Counted from the first letter of the stretch, positions 35,116 through 44,704 are shown. The stretch is 64,000 nucleotides of DNA from BJHQ01 sp964654285 (GCA_964654285.1 CAZZJC010000011.1:58576-122575); one strand, 5' to 3'. The notes: generated from the sequence alone by a model not told the origin. Program-made: numbers and translations.

Positions 35116-35217
35116 AAAAATCGCAAGTGTACCCCAGATGCAAGGCGGGAGGATGGAGTGTGGCAGCGCCACATGACTGACGACCAACGCAGCAGGCGGG
35201 GTGCAATTGCGATTTTT
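35116..35217. repeat. 102-bp inverted-repeat element, copy 1 (MITE-like or structured 3' element)
   Basis: It is flanked by the 11-bp inverted repeat AAAAATCGCAA / TTGCGATTTTT. The ends stay complementary for 18 of the first 20 positions. A hairpin GTGGC-AGC-GCCAC (35160-35172) lies exactly at the centre. It matches the reverse complement of 48834-48935 at 94 of 102 positions by my count. It lies between cysD (stop 5 bp away) and cysN. Either strand ends in TTTTT, so it could also act as a terminator. Confidence 0.75.
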
Positions 35218-35222
35218 AGGGC

Positions 35223-36170
35223 TCACATGTAGCCTTCGCGCCGCAGTTCCTCCAACCCGTGCTTGCCGTCCTGGAGCCGTCCCGACCGTTCGGCGATGCT
35301 GCGCAGCTGGCCGGATTTCAACTCGGCGATGACATCATCGAGGTTCTTGGCGGTCGATTTGATCGGCGCCTGGCACGGGCCGCAACCGAGCGAGCGGTAG
35401 CGGGTGCCCTGGCCCTGGTCGAAGTAGAGCGACACCACCGGGATGTTTTCGCGCCTGATGTATTCCCAGATCGTGAGTTCGGTCCAGTCGAGCAGGGGAT
35501 GGATGCGCACGTGGGTGCCGGGCGCGTAGTCGGTCTTGAACTGGTTCCAGAACTCCGGCGGCTGGTCGCCCACATCCCAGGTGCCGGACTTGTCGCGCGG
35601 CGAGAAATAGCGTTCCTTCGAGCGGCTGCCCTCCTCATCGGCGCGCACCCCGGCGATGACGCCGTGGTACGGCTGGCGATCCGGATCGGGTTCATAGACG
35701 CCGGTGGCCAGGTTCAGGCGCTGGCGCTGGCGTTCGCCCGACAAGGTCGCGTTGAGCGTGTCGCGCTTGAGGATGCCGCAGCATTGCACGCGGGTGAGCT
35801 TGCGTGGGTCGCCATCCGGCAGGTGCTGGGTGGCGGGGAAGGTGCGGCCTTCCTTCACCGCGGCGGTATCCGCGCCGACGATCATGCGCAGATTGAACTC
35901 GCGCGCGAGGCGGTCGCGGTAGGCGATCATCTCCGGCAGCTTGTAGCTGGTGTCGATGTGCATGAGCGGGAACGGCACGTGCCCGAAGAAGGCCTTGCGT
36001 GCCAGCCACAGCATCACGGTCGAATCCTTGCCGATCGACCAGAGCATGCACAGGCGCTCGAAGTGGCGGTAGGCCTCGCGCAGGATGTAGACGCTCTGCG
36101 CCTCCAACTGGTCGAGCTGGTCCATCGTCGTCGCGGAAGAAGGGGGAGGAGGGGCAGCGACAGCCGTCAT
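35223..36170 (-). CDS. cysD: Sulfate adenylyltransferase small subunit CysD
   Basis: The product is 315 residues from the ATG at 36170, which overlaps the cysH stop as ATGA. The PP-loop-type core is visible: LEAQSVYILREAYRHFERLCML, WSIGKDSTVMLWLARKAFFG, HIDTSYKLPEMIAYRD, and the C-terminal YRSLGCGPCQAPIKSTAKNLDDV. With CysN it adenylates sulfate to APS. The alternative upstream ATG at 36257 would lie inside cysH, so it is not used. A 102-bp repeat separates it from cysN. Confidence 0.95.
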   Translation of the reverse strand: MTAVAAPPPPSSATTMDQLDQLEAQSVYILREAYRHFERLCMLWSIGKDSTVMLWLARKAFFGHVPFPLMHIDTSYKLPEMIAYRDRLAREFNLRMIVGADTAAVKEGRTFPATQHLPDGDPRKLTRVQCCGILKRDTLNATLSGERQRQRLNLATGVYEPDPDRQPYHGVIAGVRADEEGSRSKERYFSPRDKSGTWDVGDQPPEFWNQFKTDYAPGTHVRIHPLLDWTELTIWEYIRRENIPVVSLYFDQGQGTRYRSLGCGPCQAPIKSTAKNLDDVIAELKSGQLRSIAERSGRLQDGKHGLEELRREGYM

Positions 36171-36916
36171 GGTTTGGTTTCCAGGGTTTTTGCACGCACC
36201 AGCCTGCCGTCTTTGAAATGCAGGCCGCATTCCTTCTGCTCCGGCAGTTCCCACCACCAGCGCCCGGCGCGTTCGTCCTCGCCGGGTTCGATGGCGCGGG
36301 TGCAGCAGGCGCAGCCGATCGACGGGAAGCCGCGCTCATGCAGCGGGTTCACGGGCACGCCGTGCTCGAGGGCGAATGTCCGCACCTGATCCGCGCTCCA
36401 GCCGGCGAGCGGATTGATCTTCATGAGCTGGTTGCCCGCGTCCCATTCGAGTTCCTGCACCTCGGCCCGGGTCGGCCCCTGGCCGCGACGCAGGCCGCAG
36501 ACCCAGGCCTCCAACCCCGCCAGCGCGCGCCTGAGCGGCTGGATCTTGCGCACGCCGCAGCAGGCCTTGCGCAGATCGACGGATTTCCAGTAGCAGTCGA
36601 CGCCGTGCTCGTTCACCAGCGCCTCGACCGCCGCCGCCTCGGGCGAATAGACGCGGATGGGCAGGCCGTAGCGTGCCCGCGTCGCGGCGATCAGGTCGTA
36701 GGTCTCCGGGAACAGCCGGCCGGTGTCGAGGGTGAATACCGGGATCGGCAGACCGGCCGTGGCGATGTGGTGCACGACGACCTGGTCTTCGATGCCGAGG
36801 CTGCTCGCGAAGGCGACCCGACCGGAAAAGCGCTCCACCGCCCAGGCGAGGATGCGCTCCGGCTGCGCGCCGGCGATCCGCGCCAGATCGGCGGCGAAGG
36901 AGGGGGGCGTGGTCAT
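36167..36916 (-). CDS. cysH: Assimilatory APS/PAPS reductase (APS type, 4Fe-4S)
   Basis: This 249-residue protein has a PP-loop-type core (FASSLGIEDQVVVHHI, VFTLDTGRLFPETYDLI). Cysteine pairs at 119-120 (KACCGVRK) and in SIGCACCTRAI (Cys202, Cys205) ligate the [4Fe-4S] cluster of the APS-using branch. Cys230 in KECGLH is the catalytic cysteine. PAPS-only reductases lack the four cluster cysteines, so APS is the likely substrate and sulfite the product. It heads the cysH-cysD-cysN-SUMT operon. A short AT-rich stretch just upstream probably holds the promoter. Confidence 0.93.
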   Translation of the reverse strand: MTTPPSFAADLARIAGAQPERILAWAVERFSGRVAFASSLGIEDQVVVHHIATAGLPIPVFTLDTGRLFPETYDLIAATRARYGLPIRVYSPEAAAVEALVNEHGVDCYWKSVDLRKACCGVRKIQPLRRALAGLEAWVCGLRRGQGPTRAEVQELEWDAGNQLMKINPLAGWSADQVRTFALEHGVPVNPLHERGFPSIGCACCTRAIEPGEDERAGRWWWELPEQKECGLHFKDGRLVRAKTLETKP

Positions 36917-36960
36917 CCCTCCTTCAATATAACGAACGAAATTTCAGTCAACAACCAGCA
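36917..36960 (-). promoter_or_regulatory. Candidate promoter/operator of the cysH operon
   Basis: Just upstream of cysH, in an AT-rich island, the minus strand has TTGACT (36951-36946) and TATATT (36931-36926) separated by 14 bp, shorter than ideal. A perfect GAAATTTC palindrome (36938-36945) lies between them and could bind a sulfur-status repressor. A GAAGGAGGG ribosome-binding site follows. Confidence 0.3.
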
Positions 36961-37000
36961 CGGAAAACCATGGATTCAGACGGTTTTCGTCATGCTGGAA

Positions 37001-40000
37001 TCAGGGTTTATAGATCCAGACGCGGCCGTTGGTGGCGACGAGGACGAGCTGGCCGTTCAGCACCACCGGGTCGAGCATGTCGGCGTCGGTCTCGCACGAG
37101 AACGGCTGCGGCCCGACCACCTTGACGCTGGTGCCGGTGGCGACGGCGACGTGGCCGTTCCAGGCCACGGGTTCACCGGTCGGCTTGGCGTCGAGCACCC
37201 GTCCGGGTTCGGCCTCGATCCAGGGCTTGGCGGCATCGCCCCGGTTGCGGATGAAGGCGCGTCCACCGCTGCTGATGAAGGCGGTCGGCCCGCCCACGGC
37301 CGGGGTGGCGGGCAGCTCCTCGCGCTCGGTCTTCTCCTCTTCCCAGGTCCAGAGCGCATTGGCGGTGTAGCCGGCCAGGCCCTTGGGCGTGGCCCAGGCG
37401 GCGAGGACCGCCTGGCCGACATCGGCGCGCGCCTGGACGCGGCCGTCGTCGGCCGACAGCACCTCCAGCTTGCCGTTGCGGCGCACCAGGCGCAGCGAAT
37501 CGCCGAGCAGGATCGGGGCGCAGACGAGGGGATCGCCGGCCGCCGACGTCCAGGAGTCGAGCGGCTTGGCCTGGTTCACGGCGCGCAGGACGCCATCGGT
37601 GCCGGCCGCGATGAGGTAGTTGCGGTCGATGACCAGGGGACTGTGGTAGAGCACCGGGGCGAGGTCGCTTTGCGCGCCCAGGGTCACGCGTTCAGGCTGC
37701 CCGCCGCCGACGCGCAGGGCGAAGCCGTTGCGGGTCGAGAAGTACACGCCGTCCGACAGCTTGGCCGCCGCGGCATAGACCGGTTGCGACAGGGCGCCGC
37801 CGGCCGAGTCGAGGGCGAGGCGGACGACCTGGCCGTCGACCCCGATCGAGGCGATGACCGAATTCCCCGCCAGCCAGACCCGGTCGCCGATGACCGCCGG
37901 CTTGGCGCTGAGCGCGGTCTTGAGGTCGGTGCTCGCCGATGGCGACCGTTCGAGCGCCGCGCGCAGGCGCCAGCCGTCCTCGGCCTTTGCGCCGTGCAGG
38001 CGCTTGGGGACGTAGCCGTTCAGCCGGATCTCGAACACGGTCTCATTGCGTTCGCCCGCCGACAGGCGGAGGACGAGCGGGGTGCGTCCGATCGGCGTGC
38101 CATCGCGCAGGATCTCGGCTCCGCTCGGGGTGCTGTCGACCTGGAGCGGCAGATCCTTCTGCCCGAGTTCCGCCGCCAGGGCGCGCGCCTTGGCGATGTC
38201 GCCGGCCTTGAGCGCGGCCTCCAGCTCCGCGTTCTTGCGGCTGCGCGCCTCCAGCTGCGCCTTGACATCGGCGATGAGCTGCTCGGCCGCCGCCCGCGAC
38301 GAGGTGATCCGCACCTCGGGTCGGGACAGGAAGGATTCCAGGGCCTTGTGGGCCCCCGCGAGATCGCCCTGGACGACCAGCCGGCGGGCGGATTCGAGGT
38401 TCGCCTGGGCCGACGCCTCCAATCCCCGCAGTTCGTCGCGCCGCTTGGTCGCCGCCGCGGCCAGGGTCTCTCCCAGCTTGGCCTCCTTCAGCCAGAGATC
38501 GATCGCGATCACCTGATCGGCGGCGGTGGCCTTGCCGAGCAGCTCGGCCAGGCGGCGCAGCGCGTCGACCGAACCGGCGATCTCGGCGGCGTTCGCGGCC
38601 TTGGGGTAGGCGGCGACGAGCTTCTCACCGGCGGCCAGGCGGTCGGCCAGGGTCTTGGCGGAGCCGTTCGCCACGGTCTCGGGAAGGCCGTCCAGATAGG
38701 AGGTGAGCTCGTCGCGCACGCCTTCGCAGCGTTTGCGCAGGGCGGCGAGATCGTTGTCGAAGGTGGTGCCCTTCACCAGCTCGGCGAGACCGCTCTGGCC
38801 GAGCTCGTCGAGGACGGCCTTCCAGGCCCCGGCATCGGCATCGGCGCGCAGGCGGCGGAAGTCGTCGGCGGTGCGGTTGTACAGGCGATTGATGTCCTGT
38901 TCGATGTCGGCCAGGCGCTGCTGCTCGTGCGGGCGCGGGTTCGACGCCTTGACCAGCTCCATCGCGGCGCGGCGGCGGGCGAGCGGGCCGGCGGCGGCGG
39001 CCTGGCCGAGGCGCGAGGTGCGCCAGTTCTCCAGCCGCTTCGCGGCCTCGCCCGACACCGCACCCGGATTGGCCGCGATCAGCGCCGCGACCTCGGCGTG
39101 GCCGTCGTGGGCGAGGGCCTGGTCGGCCTGGCTGGCGAGGCTGTCGCTGCGCTTGCCGAAGCGCTCCTTCTCGGCGGCGAGCTCGCCCTGGAGCGTGCCC
39201 GCGAGATCGGCCGGCAGGGGGTCGATGCGCGTCTTGATGGTGAAATCATCGGCGGCGATGGCCTTGCGGATCTCCTCGGTCTCCTTGGCCAGCGCGGCCT
39301 GGATCTCAGCCTGGAGCTTCTTGATGCGCTCCTTGGCCGCGAGGTCGGAACCGGCCTTGAGTTCGGCCTCGCTGACCAGCTTCTGGCTGCCGTCCCAGTC
39401 GCGGCGGGCGATCGCGGAGCGCACCTCGGAGTTCAGGCTGTCGATCGCGTTGTCGCGCTCCTTGGCCTGCTGCACCAGGTACCACACCCCGGCCGCGAGG
39501 AGGAGGATGAAGACCAGGCTGACCACCAGCATGGGACGGGAGCGCCTGGCCGGCGGCACGGATGCGTCAGGCGGGCTCCCCGTCGCCGCCCCCTTCGGCG
39601 CCGACACCGCCTCGGCATTGGTGCGGGTCTGCTCGAAGGAGAAGCGAGCGCGCGAGCTCGCGCTCGCCTGCCGGCGCACGATGCCCTTGGCGGCGAGCTG
39701 GCGCAGGACGTGGCCGACCTGGATGGTGTGCTCGCGCAGGCCGGTGGCGATGTCCTCGACCGTGCGCTGGCCGTCGACCCATTCGAGGACGCCCTTTTCC
39801 CACATGGACAGGTTGGCGGAGGGATGCTCGACCTCGGCGAGCATGAAGATGCTCGCGGGGGTGCCGATGGCGCTGCGGGTGGCGTCGTCCTCGGCGACCC
39901 GCGCGCCGACCGTGCTCAGCAGCACCCCGGCATCGAGGCGCATGCGCAGGGAGCTGTGCTCGAAGTCGAAGGCCTCGATGCCCTCGCCGGGGCTGAAGTG

Positions 40001-40375
40001 GATGGTCTCGATCTCGCCGGTGAGGATCCGCACCAGCGCATCCTCGACCATCGCCTGCATGACCTGGGCGATCTCCTCATCGCTCGCGGCCTGCTGCTGG
40101 CGGATGAAATCGGTGACCGGGGAATGGTGTTCGCCGCCCTTGGCCGAGGCGAGCACATCGCCGAGCATGCGGTGGAGTTCGGGCTGGATCTTGTGGTATT
40201 CGAGGAAGGTGTCGGCGAGCAGCATCTCCTTGTCGCGGCCGAGGTCGATCGCGACCGGATTGCCGTCCTGGAAGCACAGCCGCATGCGGAACCCGGTGCC
40301 GGCGACCCACAGGGTGCCGCTCTGCCTCTTATGGTGGGCCGACTGGATGTGGTCGACGGTGACCTGGTTCAGCAT
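37001..40375 (-). CDS. Large DUF4388-like / TM / PEGA / PQQ-propeller protein (giant B)
   Basis: The product is 1124 residues from the ATG at 40375. Residues 1-65 (SGTLWVAGTGFRMRLCFQDG, NPVAIDLGRDKEMLLAD) look DUF4388-like, with winged-helix-type blocks to about 235. One transmembrane helix lies at 282-302 (MLVVSLVFILLLAAGVWYL). A long Ala/Glu/Lys-rich helical region spans 305-740. A PEGA domain lies near 742-810 (LQVDSTPSGAEILRDGTPIG), and a PQQ-like propeller fills 815-1124, ending in NGRVWIYKP. The cytosolic N-terminus and extracytoplasmic propeller suggest transmembrane signalling or scaffolding. It is a paralogue of the gene upstream (giant A). Confidence 0.8.
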   Translation of the reverse strand: MLNQVTVDHIQSAHHKRQSGTLWVAGTGFRMRLCFQDGNPVAIDLGRDKEMLLADTFLEYHKIQPELHRMLGDVLASAKGGEHHSPVTDFIRQQQAASDEEIAQVMQAMVEDALVRILTGEIETIHFSPGEGIEAFDFEHSSLRMRLDAGVLLSTVGARVAEDDATRSAIGTPASIFMLAEVEHPSANLSMWEKGVLEWVDGQRTVEDIATGLREHTIQVGHVLRQLAAKGIVRRQASASSRARFSFEQTRTNAEAVSAPKGAATGSPPDASVPPARRSRPMLVVSLVFILLLAAGVWYLVQQAKERDNAIDSLNSEVRSAIARRDWDGSQKLVSEAELKAGSDLAAKERIKKLQAEIQAALAKETEEIRKAIAADDFTIKTRIDPLPADLAGTLQGELAAEKERFGKRSDSLASQADQALAHDGHAEVAALIAANPGAVSGEAAKRLENWRTSRLGQAAAAGPLARRRAAMELVKASNPRPHEQQRLADIEQDINRLYNRTADDFRRLRADADAGAWKAVLDELGQSGLAELVKGTTFDNDLAALRKRCEGVRDELTSYLDGLPETVANGSAKTLADRLAAGEKLVAAYPKAANAAEIAGSVDALRRLAELLGKATAADQVIAIDLWLKEAKLGETLAAAATKRRDELRGLEASAQANLESARRLVVQGDLAGAHKALESFLSRPEVRITSSRAAAEQLIADVKAQLEARSRKNAELEAALKAGDIAKARALAAELGQKDLPLQVDSTPSGAEILRDGTPIGRTPLVLRLSAGERNETVFEIRLNGYVPKRLHGAKAEDGWRLRAALERSPSASTDLKTALSAKPAVIGDRVWLAGNSVIASIGVDGQVVRLALDSAGGALSQPVYAAAAKLSDGVYFSTRNGFALRVGGGQPERVTLGAQSDLAPVLYHSPLVIDRNYLIAAGTDGVLRAVNQAKPLDSWTSAAGDPLVCAPILLGDSLRLVRRNGKLEVLSADDGRVQARADVGQAVLAAWATPKGLAGYTANALWTWEEEKTEREELPATPAVGGPTAFISSGGRAFIRNRGDAAKPWIEAEPGRVLDAKPTGEPVAWNGHVAVATGTSVKVVGPQPFSCETDADMLDPVVLNGQLVLVATNGRVWIYKP

Positions 40376-40546
40376 GGGGATCCTCAGCGACGGCGGGAGA
40401 CGCAGGCGGCACAAAGAACAGCGGAACGGCAATCAGCGGGGCAGCAGGCGGATGGGCAGAAAGCAGAGGAGCACAGGCGGGACACCCGACGGCCAGGGGC
40501 GGGGCCGGGGGAATGAACGGAGGAATGGACCGGTGAAGGAGCGGGT

Positions 40547-43500
40547 TCAGGGTGAATACGCCACAACCTGTCCGTTCGCCAGACCGGCGACGATGGCGTC
40601 GGCGGTCACCGCGACGGTGGTCACGGCGGCACCGCAGGGTGTCGTCCAGGCCGGCTTGCCGGCGCGGAAGACGGCGAGGGTGCCATCGGTGCAGCCGACC
40701 GCGACCACGGTCTCGCGCGCGGCCGCCGGGGATGCGGCCGGGGCGGGCAGCAGGAGCGACTCGAGCGGACCGCCATCGACGCCGATGCGCTCCACCCGCC
40801 GGCCGGCGGCGAGGTGGACGATCCCGTTGGCGACCGCCGGTTCGCCCACCGCCGGGGCGGACAGCTGCTGGCTCCAGCGGATGCTGGCCCCGTCGGGGCG
40901 GAATTGCAGGCAGACCAGGCGGCTGCCGTCGAGCACCGCCAGAGCCCCGTCGGCGCCGAGCGGATTCAGCTGGCCGACCTCGCCGGCCTGCAGGTTGAGG
41001 CTCCAGGCCGGGCGTTTCGTCGACGCGAGCTCGACCAGGCCGATGACCTGGCAGTCGACGGTGACCACCACCAGGATCTGGTCGAGACCGCGCGTGATGG
41101 CGAGCGGGCCGGCGAGCGCCGGCCGGTCGAGCGGATAGCGGAATGTCGGCGCCGATCCGAGTTCGCCGCTGGACACGCTTTCCGCGGCATAGGCGAGGCG
41201 CTGTCCCGGCCCGAAGGAATCGTTGACGTAGACCAGCGGCCGGCCGCGCACCTGGGCGATGGTGGCCTGGCGGTGCAGTTCGCGGCCGTTGCGGTCGAGG
41301 ATCACCACCCCGCGTCCCGGCGCGCCGACCACCATGCGGCCGTCGGGCAGGAGGACGGGCACATGCTGGTAGCGGCTGCGACCCGGATCGGAGAGATCGT
41401 CGCCGCCCAGGCTGACCCGCCACTGCACCGCGCCCGCCGCGTCGAGCAGGCAGAGCGCCTCGCCCGAGGTGACCAGCAGGCCGCTGTTCGGGCGGGGATG
41501 ATCGAGCGGATGCGCGAGGAACGCCGGCTTGCCGAGGTCGGTCTTCCAGCGCGTCTGGCGCACGAGGACCACGCTGGTGCGCCAGGAGGCCGTCAGCTCC
41601 GCCAGCGGCCGGCTGACCGGGATGAATCCGGGCAGCTCCAGGCTGACCGTGCCGGTCGCGGTGGCCGCGGTGGCCGCATAGGTGATCACCAAGGGCGCCT
41701 GGCCGAGGATCTTGCCGTCCAGCCGGACCGTCGCCCCCGCCGGGAAGCATTCGACCAGCAGCGGCAGCTTGACGCTGCCTGCGGGCAGGGCGGAACCGTG
41801 GCTGGCGATCAGATCTCTTCCGGCCTGCCACGCCTTTTCCCACTCCTTCTGCTCCATCATCGCGTTGAAGCGCGCCACCGCCTGGTCCCGCACCTGGTGG
41901 CGCAGGCGCAGCGCGGCGAGCTTCGTCCGCGCCGGTTCGACCTGCGGCGTACCGGCATGGGCGGCGATGAAGGCCTCGAAGCTGGCGGGATCGGTGCTGT
42001 CGGCCAGGAGCAGGAACGCATTGGCGGCGGCATCCAGGCGCCGCTTCACCTCGGCCCGCCGGGCCGCCAGGTCTTCGCTGCGCGCCCACTGCTTCGCCTT
42101 GGCCTCCAGCCCGTCGAGGGCGGCGGCGATCCGCGTCAGGTCGCTGCCGGCGGAGGCGTCCTTCCATTCCTGCTCGAAGGCGCGCTCCTGGATCTGCAGC
42201 CGCGCCGCCGCTTCCTTGGCCTTCGCCGCGACCTCGGGGCTGATGCTCTGGCTCAGGCCGCGATAGTCCGACAGCGCCTTGGCGAGACGGCCCTCCTGCT
42301 CGGTGGCCTCGGCGGCGGCGAGCCGCTGCGGCGCCTCCTTGAGCAGCGTCTCGCGGGTCGAGCGCTGGTTCTTGAGCGCGGTCAGCCGTTCGCCGAGGTG
42401 GATGATCGCCGGCGATTCGCCCTCACCCTTGAAGATCAGGCGGTATTCGTGCAGGCCCTGCGCCGCCTTGACCAGATCCTCGCGGTCGAGGCTCTTGCCG
42501 ATGTCCTCGCGGGCGGCGGCGGCCTTGCGGGTCCTTGCGACGCGGAAGTGCGCGTCGAGCGCCTCGGCCACGCGCCTGCCCTCGCTGCGCTTGCTCGAAG
42601 GCAGCTTCTCCGCCGCTTCGATGATGCGGTCGACATCGCCCCTGGTGTCGACCAGCAGGCGGGCGTCGAGGTTCTCGCGTTCGCTGAGCAGTTCCTCGAC
42701 CATGGCCGCCTCGCGCTGGAAGTGGCGCATGGCCTGGTACGGCTTGGCCACCACGTAGGCGCCGGCGAGCAGGACCAGGAATCCGGCGGCGTAGACCACC
42801 GCGATGATCTGCTGGTTGCGCTGCGTCGCGGCGAGGATCTCGCGCAGGCGCGGCACCCGGGGATCGTCGCTGGTCAGGCCGGCGAGGGCGTTGCGGTAGG
42901 CCTTGCTCGCCGCCCACAGCCGGCGCACCCGCTTGAGCTGGTGCCCGCGCTCGATCTCCTTCTCGATGTAGGCGTCGTGCACCAGCGCCTCGAGGTGGCG
43001 CAGGCGGGCCTGCACCTCGGGACTCTCCGGCTGGATCTTCACCACCGCCTTCCAGTGGTCGAGCGCGAGCTGCACGTCGCCCTCGGATTCGGCCTTGCCG
43101 GATTTGGCGATGTTCTCTTCGAGCTCGTTGCGGAAACGCTGGCCCGGTGCCAGCACCTTGGGCTGGAGGCCGCTGCCCCCACCGATGATCCCCCCGCTCG
43201 CCACCGCCGACGCGGCGGCCTCGGCGATGGCGGAATCGACGGCGCTGCGCACGCGTTCCGGGCTGATCACGCGCGAGGTCGCCGGGCTGCCGCCGGCCTC
43301 GCGGCGCTGGCCGCGCTGCGAACGGTTGTGCGGATCGGCGCCGCAGAAGATGCAGATGCGGTCCGACACCCCGACCACCCGGCCGCACGACAGGCAGCTG
43401 AGATGCAGCGACGCCTTGCATTTCTCGCAGGTCGCCGCCTCGCGGTGGTTGACCTGGCCGCAGCCGACGCAGACCACCACGTCCTCGCTGTCGGGGTCGT

Positions 43501-44704
43501 TGCCGGCCTCGGAATAGATGCGCGCCAGTTCGCGCCGGGCCTGCACGTCCTTGCCGTCGATCTCGAGGATCTTGAGGCAGGTGCCGCGCGCGTCCTCGAG
43601 CTGGCCGAGCTGCTGGTAGCGCACCACCAGTTCGCGCAGCTCCATGATCGCCCCGGCGTGGTCGTCCTGGCCGAGCAGGCAGCGCACCAGGTTGAGGCGC
43701 AGGTGGAGGTCGTCGGGCGAGAGGTTGATTGCCTTGCGCGCCAGGTCGGCGGCCTGGTCCGGCCGGCTGTCCGCCAGGTGCGCCAGCGCGAGCTGGCCGT
43801 AGCAGGCGGCGGCCTCGGGCCCGCCGCCGATCTTCTCCAGGCAGCTCGCGAGCTTGGCCGTGGTCGCGGTATCGGTGGCGTCCTCGGCCAGGGCCTGGCG
43901 GAAGAGCTTGGCCGCCTTCGCCCACTGGCTCTGGCTGACCAGGTAGTCGCCGTGGTAGATGATGTCGTCGCGCGAGAGCAGGGCGAGGTGCTGCGCCTGG
44001 TAGAGTTCGGCCAGCACGGCGTAGACGTCGAGCCGGGTGGCGACGCAGTCGGCGACGATCTCGCCCACCGTCCGCACCGCGTCGACCAGCGGCACCACCG
44101 CCTTGGCCGGGTATTCCTCGGCGGCCTTGGCGAGGGCGGCCTCATGCCCTTCCGCCGGCCCGAAGATGATCTCGTCGTGGGTGATCACCAGCTTGTGCCG
44201 GTCCCATTCGTCCAGGCGGCGGGCGGCTTCCATCAGGAGCGAATTCAGCGGGATGGCCATCGGTGCCGAGCGCGCGGCGGCGATCTGCGCCTCGACCTCG
44301 GGGGTCTCCGGCCCGGCGTCGTGGAAGACGAAGTCGGCGTGCTCCCAGGTGGTCAGGTTGTAGAGCTCGTCCTCGCCCTGGCGCCGCTGCGCCTCGGCGA
44401 GATCGGCGGGATTGATGATGCCGTCGTCCAGCAGCGAGGCGACGACGTGGTCGTCGCGCCCATCCGACGAGATGTTCGCCGCGTCCTCGGCCGAGATCGT
44501 GCCCTCGAGGATGAGCCGGCGCAGCAGCGCCTGGCGCTCTGATCCTGGCCGATACCCGACGCCGATGATCTCGCCCTTGTCGAAGAAGACCTCGCGGCCG
44601 CCGTCCGAGGACGCGAGCTTCAGGGTGCCCGTCGCCTGGATGCGGTTGAGGGTCTGGAGCACCTCGCCCAGCGACAAGGTCCGCAAGTTTCCGGCGAATC
44701 CCAT
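40547..44704 (-). CDS. Large DUF4388 / TPR / zinc-ribbon / TM / PEGA / propeller protein (giant A)
   Basis: The product is 1385 residues from the ATG at 44704 (MGFAGNLRTLSLGEVLQTL). DUF4388 spans residues 1-130 (SGTL-type TGTLKLASSDGGREVFFDKG). TPR-like helices span about 250-400. Four CxxC pairs (Cys412/415, 426/429, 437/440, 451/454) make two zinc ribbons. A transmembrane helix lies at 632-654 (IIAVVYAAGFLVLLAGAYVV), followed by coiled coil to about 975. PEGA spans about 978-1045 (ECFPAGATVRLDGKILGQAP), and a PQQ-like propeller follows to the end (ANGQVVAYSP). It probably forms a functional pair with the 1124-residue protein 171 bp downstream. No enzymatic motif is seen. Confidence 0.85.
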   Translation of the reverse strand: MGFAGNLRTLSLGEVLQTLNRIQATGTLKLASSDGGREVFFDKGEIIGVGYRPGSERQALLRRLILEGTISAEDAANISSDGRDDHVVASLLDDGIINPADLAEAQRRQGEDELYNLTTWEHADFVFHDAGPETPEVEAQIAAARSAPMAIPLNSLLMEAARRLDEWDRHKLVITHDEIIFGPAEGHEAALAKAAEEYPAKAVVPLVDAVRTVGEIVADCVATRLDVYAVLAELYQAQHLALLSRDDIIYHGDYLVSQSQWAKAAKLFRQALAEDATDTATTAKLASCLEKIGGGPEAAACYGQLALAHLADSRPDQAADLARKAINLSPDDLHLRLNLVRCLLGQDDHAGAIMELRELVVRYQQLGQLEDARGTCLKILEIDGKDVQARRELARIYSEAGNDPDSEDVVVCVGCGQVNHREAATCEKCKASLHLSCLSCGRVVGVSDRICIFCGADPHNRSQRGQRREAGGSPATSRVISPERVRSAVDSAIAEAAASAVASGGIIGGGSGLQPKVLAPGQRFRNELEENIAKSGKAESEGDVQLALDHWKAVVKIQPESPEVQARLRHLEALVHDAYIEKEIERGHQLKRVRRLWAASKAYRNALAGLTSDDPRVPRLREILAATQRNQQIIAVVYAAGFLVLLAGAYVVAKPYQAMRHFQREAAMVEELLSERENLDARLLVDTRGDVDRIIEAAEKLPSSKRSEGRRVAEALDAHFRVARTRKAAAAREDIGKSLDREDLVKAAQGLHEYRLIFKGEGESPAIIHLGERLTALKNQRSTRETLLKEAPQRLAAAEATEQEGRLAKALSDYRGLSQSISPEVAAKAKEAAARLQIQERAFEQEWKDASAGSDLTRIAAALDGLEAKAKQWARSEDLAARRAEVKRRLDAAANAFLLLADSTDPASFEAFIAAHAGTPQVEPARTKLAALRLRHQVRDQAVARFNAMMEQKEWEKAWQAGRDLIASHGSALPAGSVKLPLLVECFPAGATVRLDGKILGQAPLVITYAATAATATGTVSLELPGFIPVSRPLAELTASWRTSVVLVRQTRWKTDLGKPAFLAHPLDHPRPNSGLLVTSGEALCLLDAAGAVQWRVSLGGDDLSDPGRSRYQHVPVLLPDGRMVVGAPGRGVVILDRNGRELHRQATIAQVRGRPLVYVNDSFGPGQRLAYAAESVSSGELGSAPTFRYPLDRPALAGPLAITRGLDQILVVVTVDCQVIGLVELASTKRPAWSLNLQAGEVGQLNPLGADGALAVLDGSRLVCLQFRPDGASIRWSQQLSAPAVGEPAVANGIVHLAAGRRVERIGVDGGPLESLLLPAPAASPAAARETVVAVGCTDGTLAVFRAGKPAWTTPCGAAVTTVAVTADAIVAGLANGQVVAYSP

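Noticed and set aside
35999..40516. Very long open frame (1505 codons) on the plus strand opposite giant B and cysD
   Set aside because: It mirrors real minus-strand genes with clear domains, and its translation is Arg/Gly/Ala-rich low-complexity sequence. Long antisense frames are expected at this GC content.
40814..44542. Long open frame (1242 codons) on the plus strand opposite giant A
   Set aside because: Same reason: antisense shadow of a gene with DUF4388, zinc ribbon and PEGA domains.
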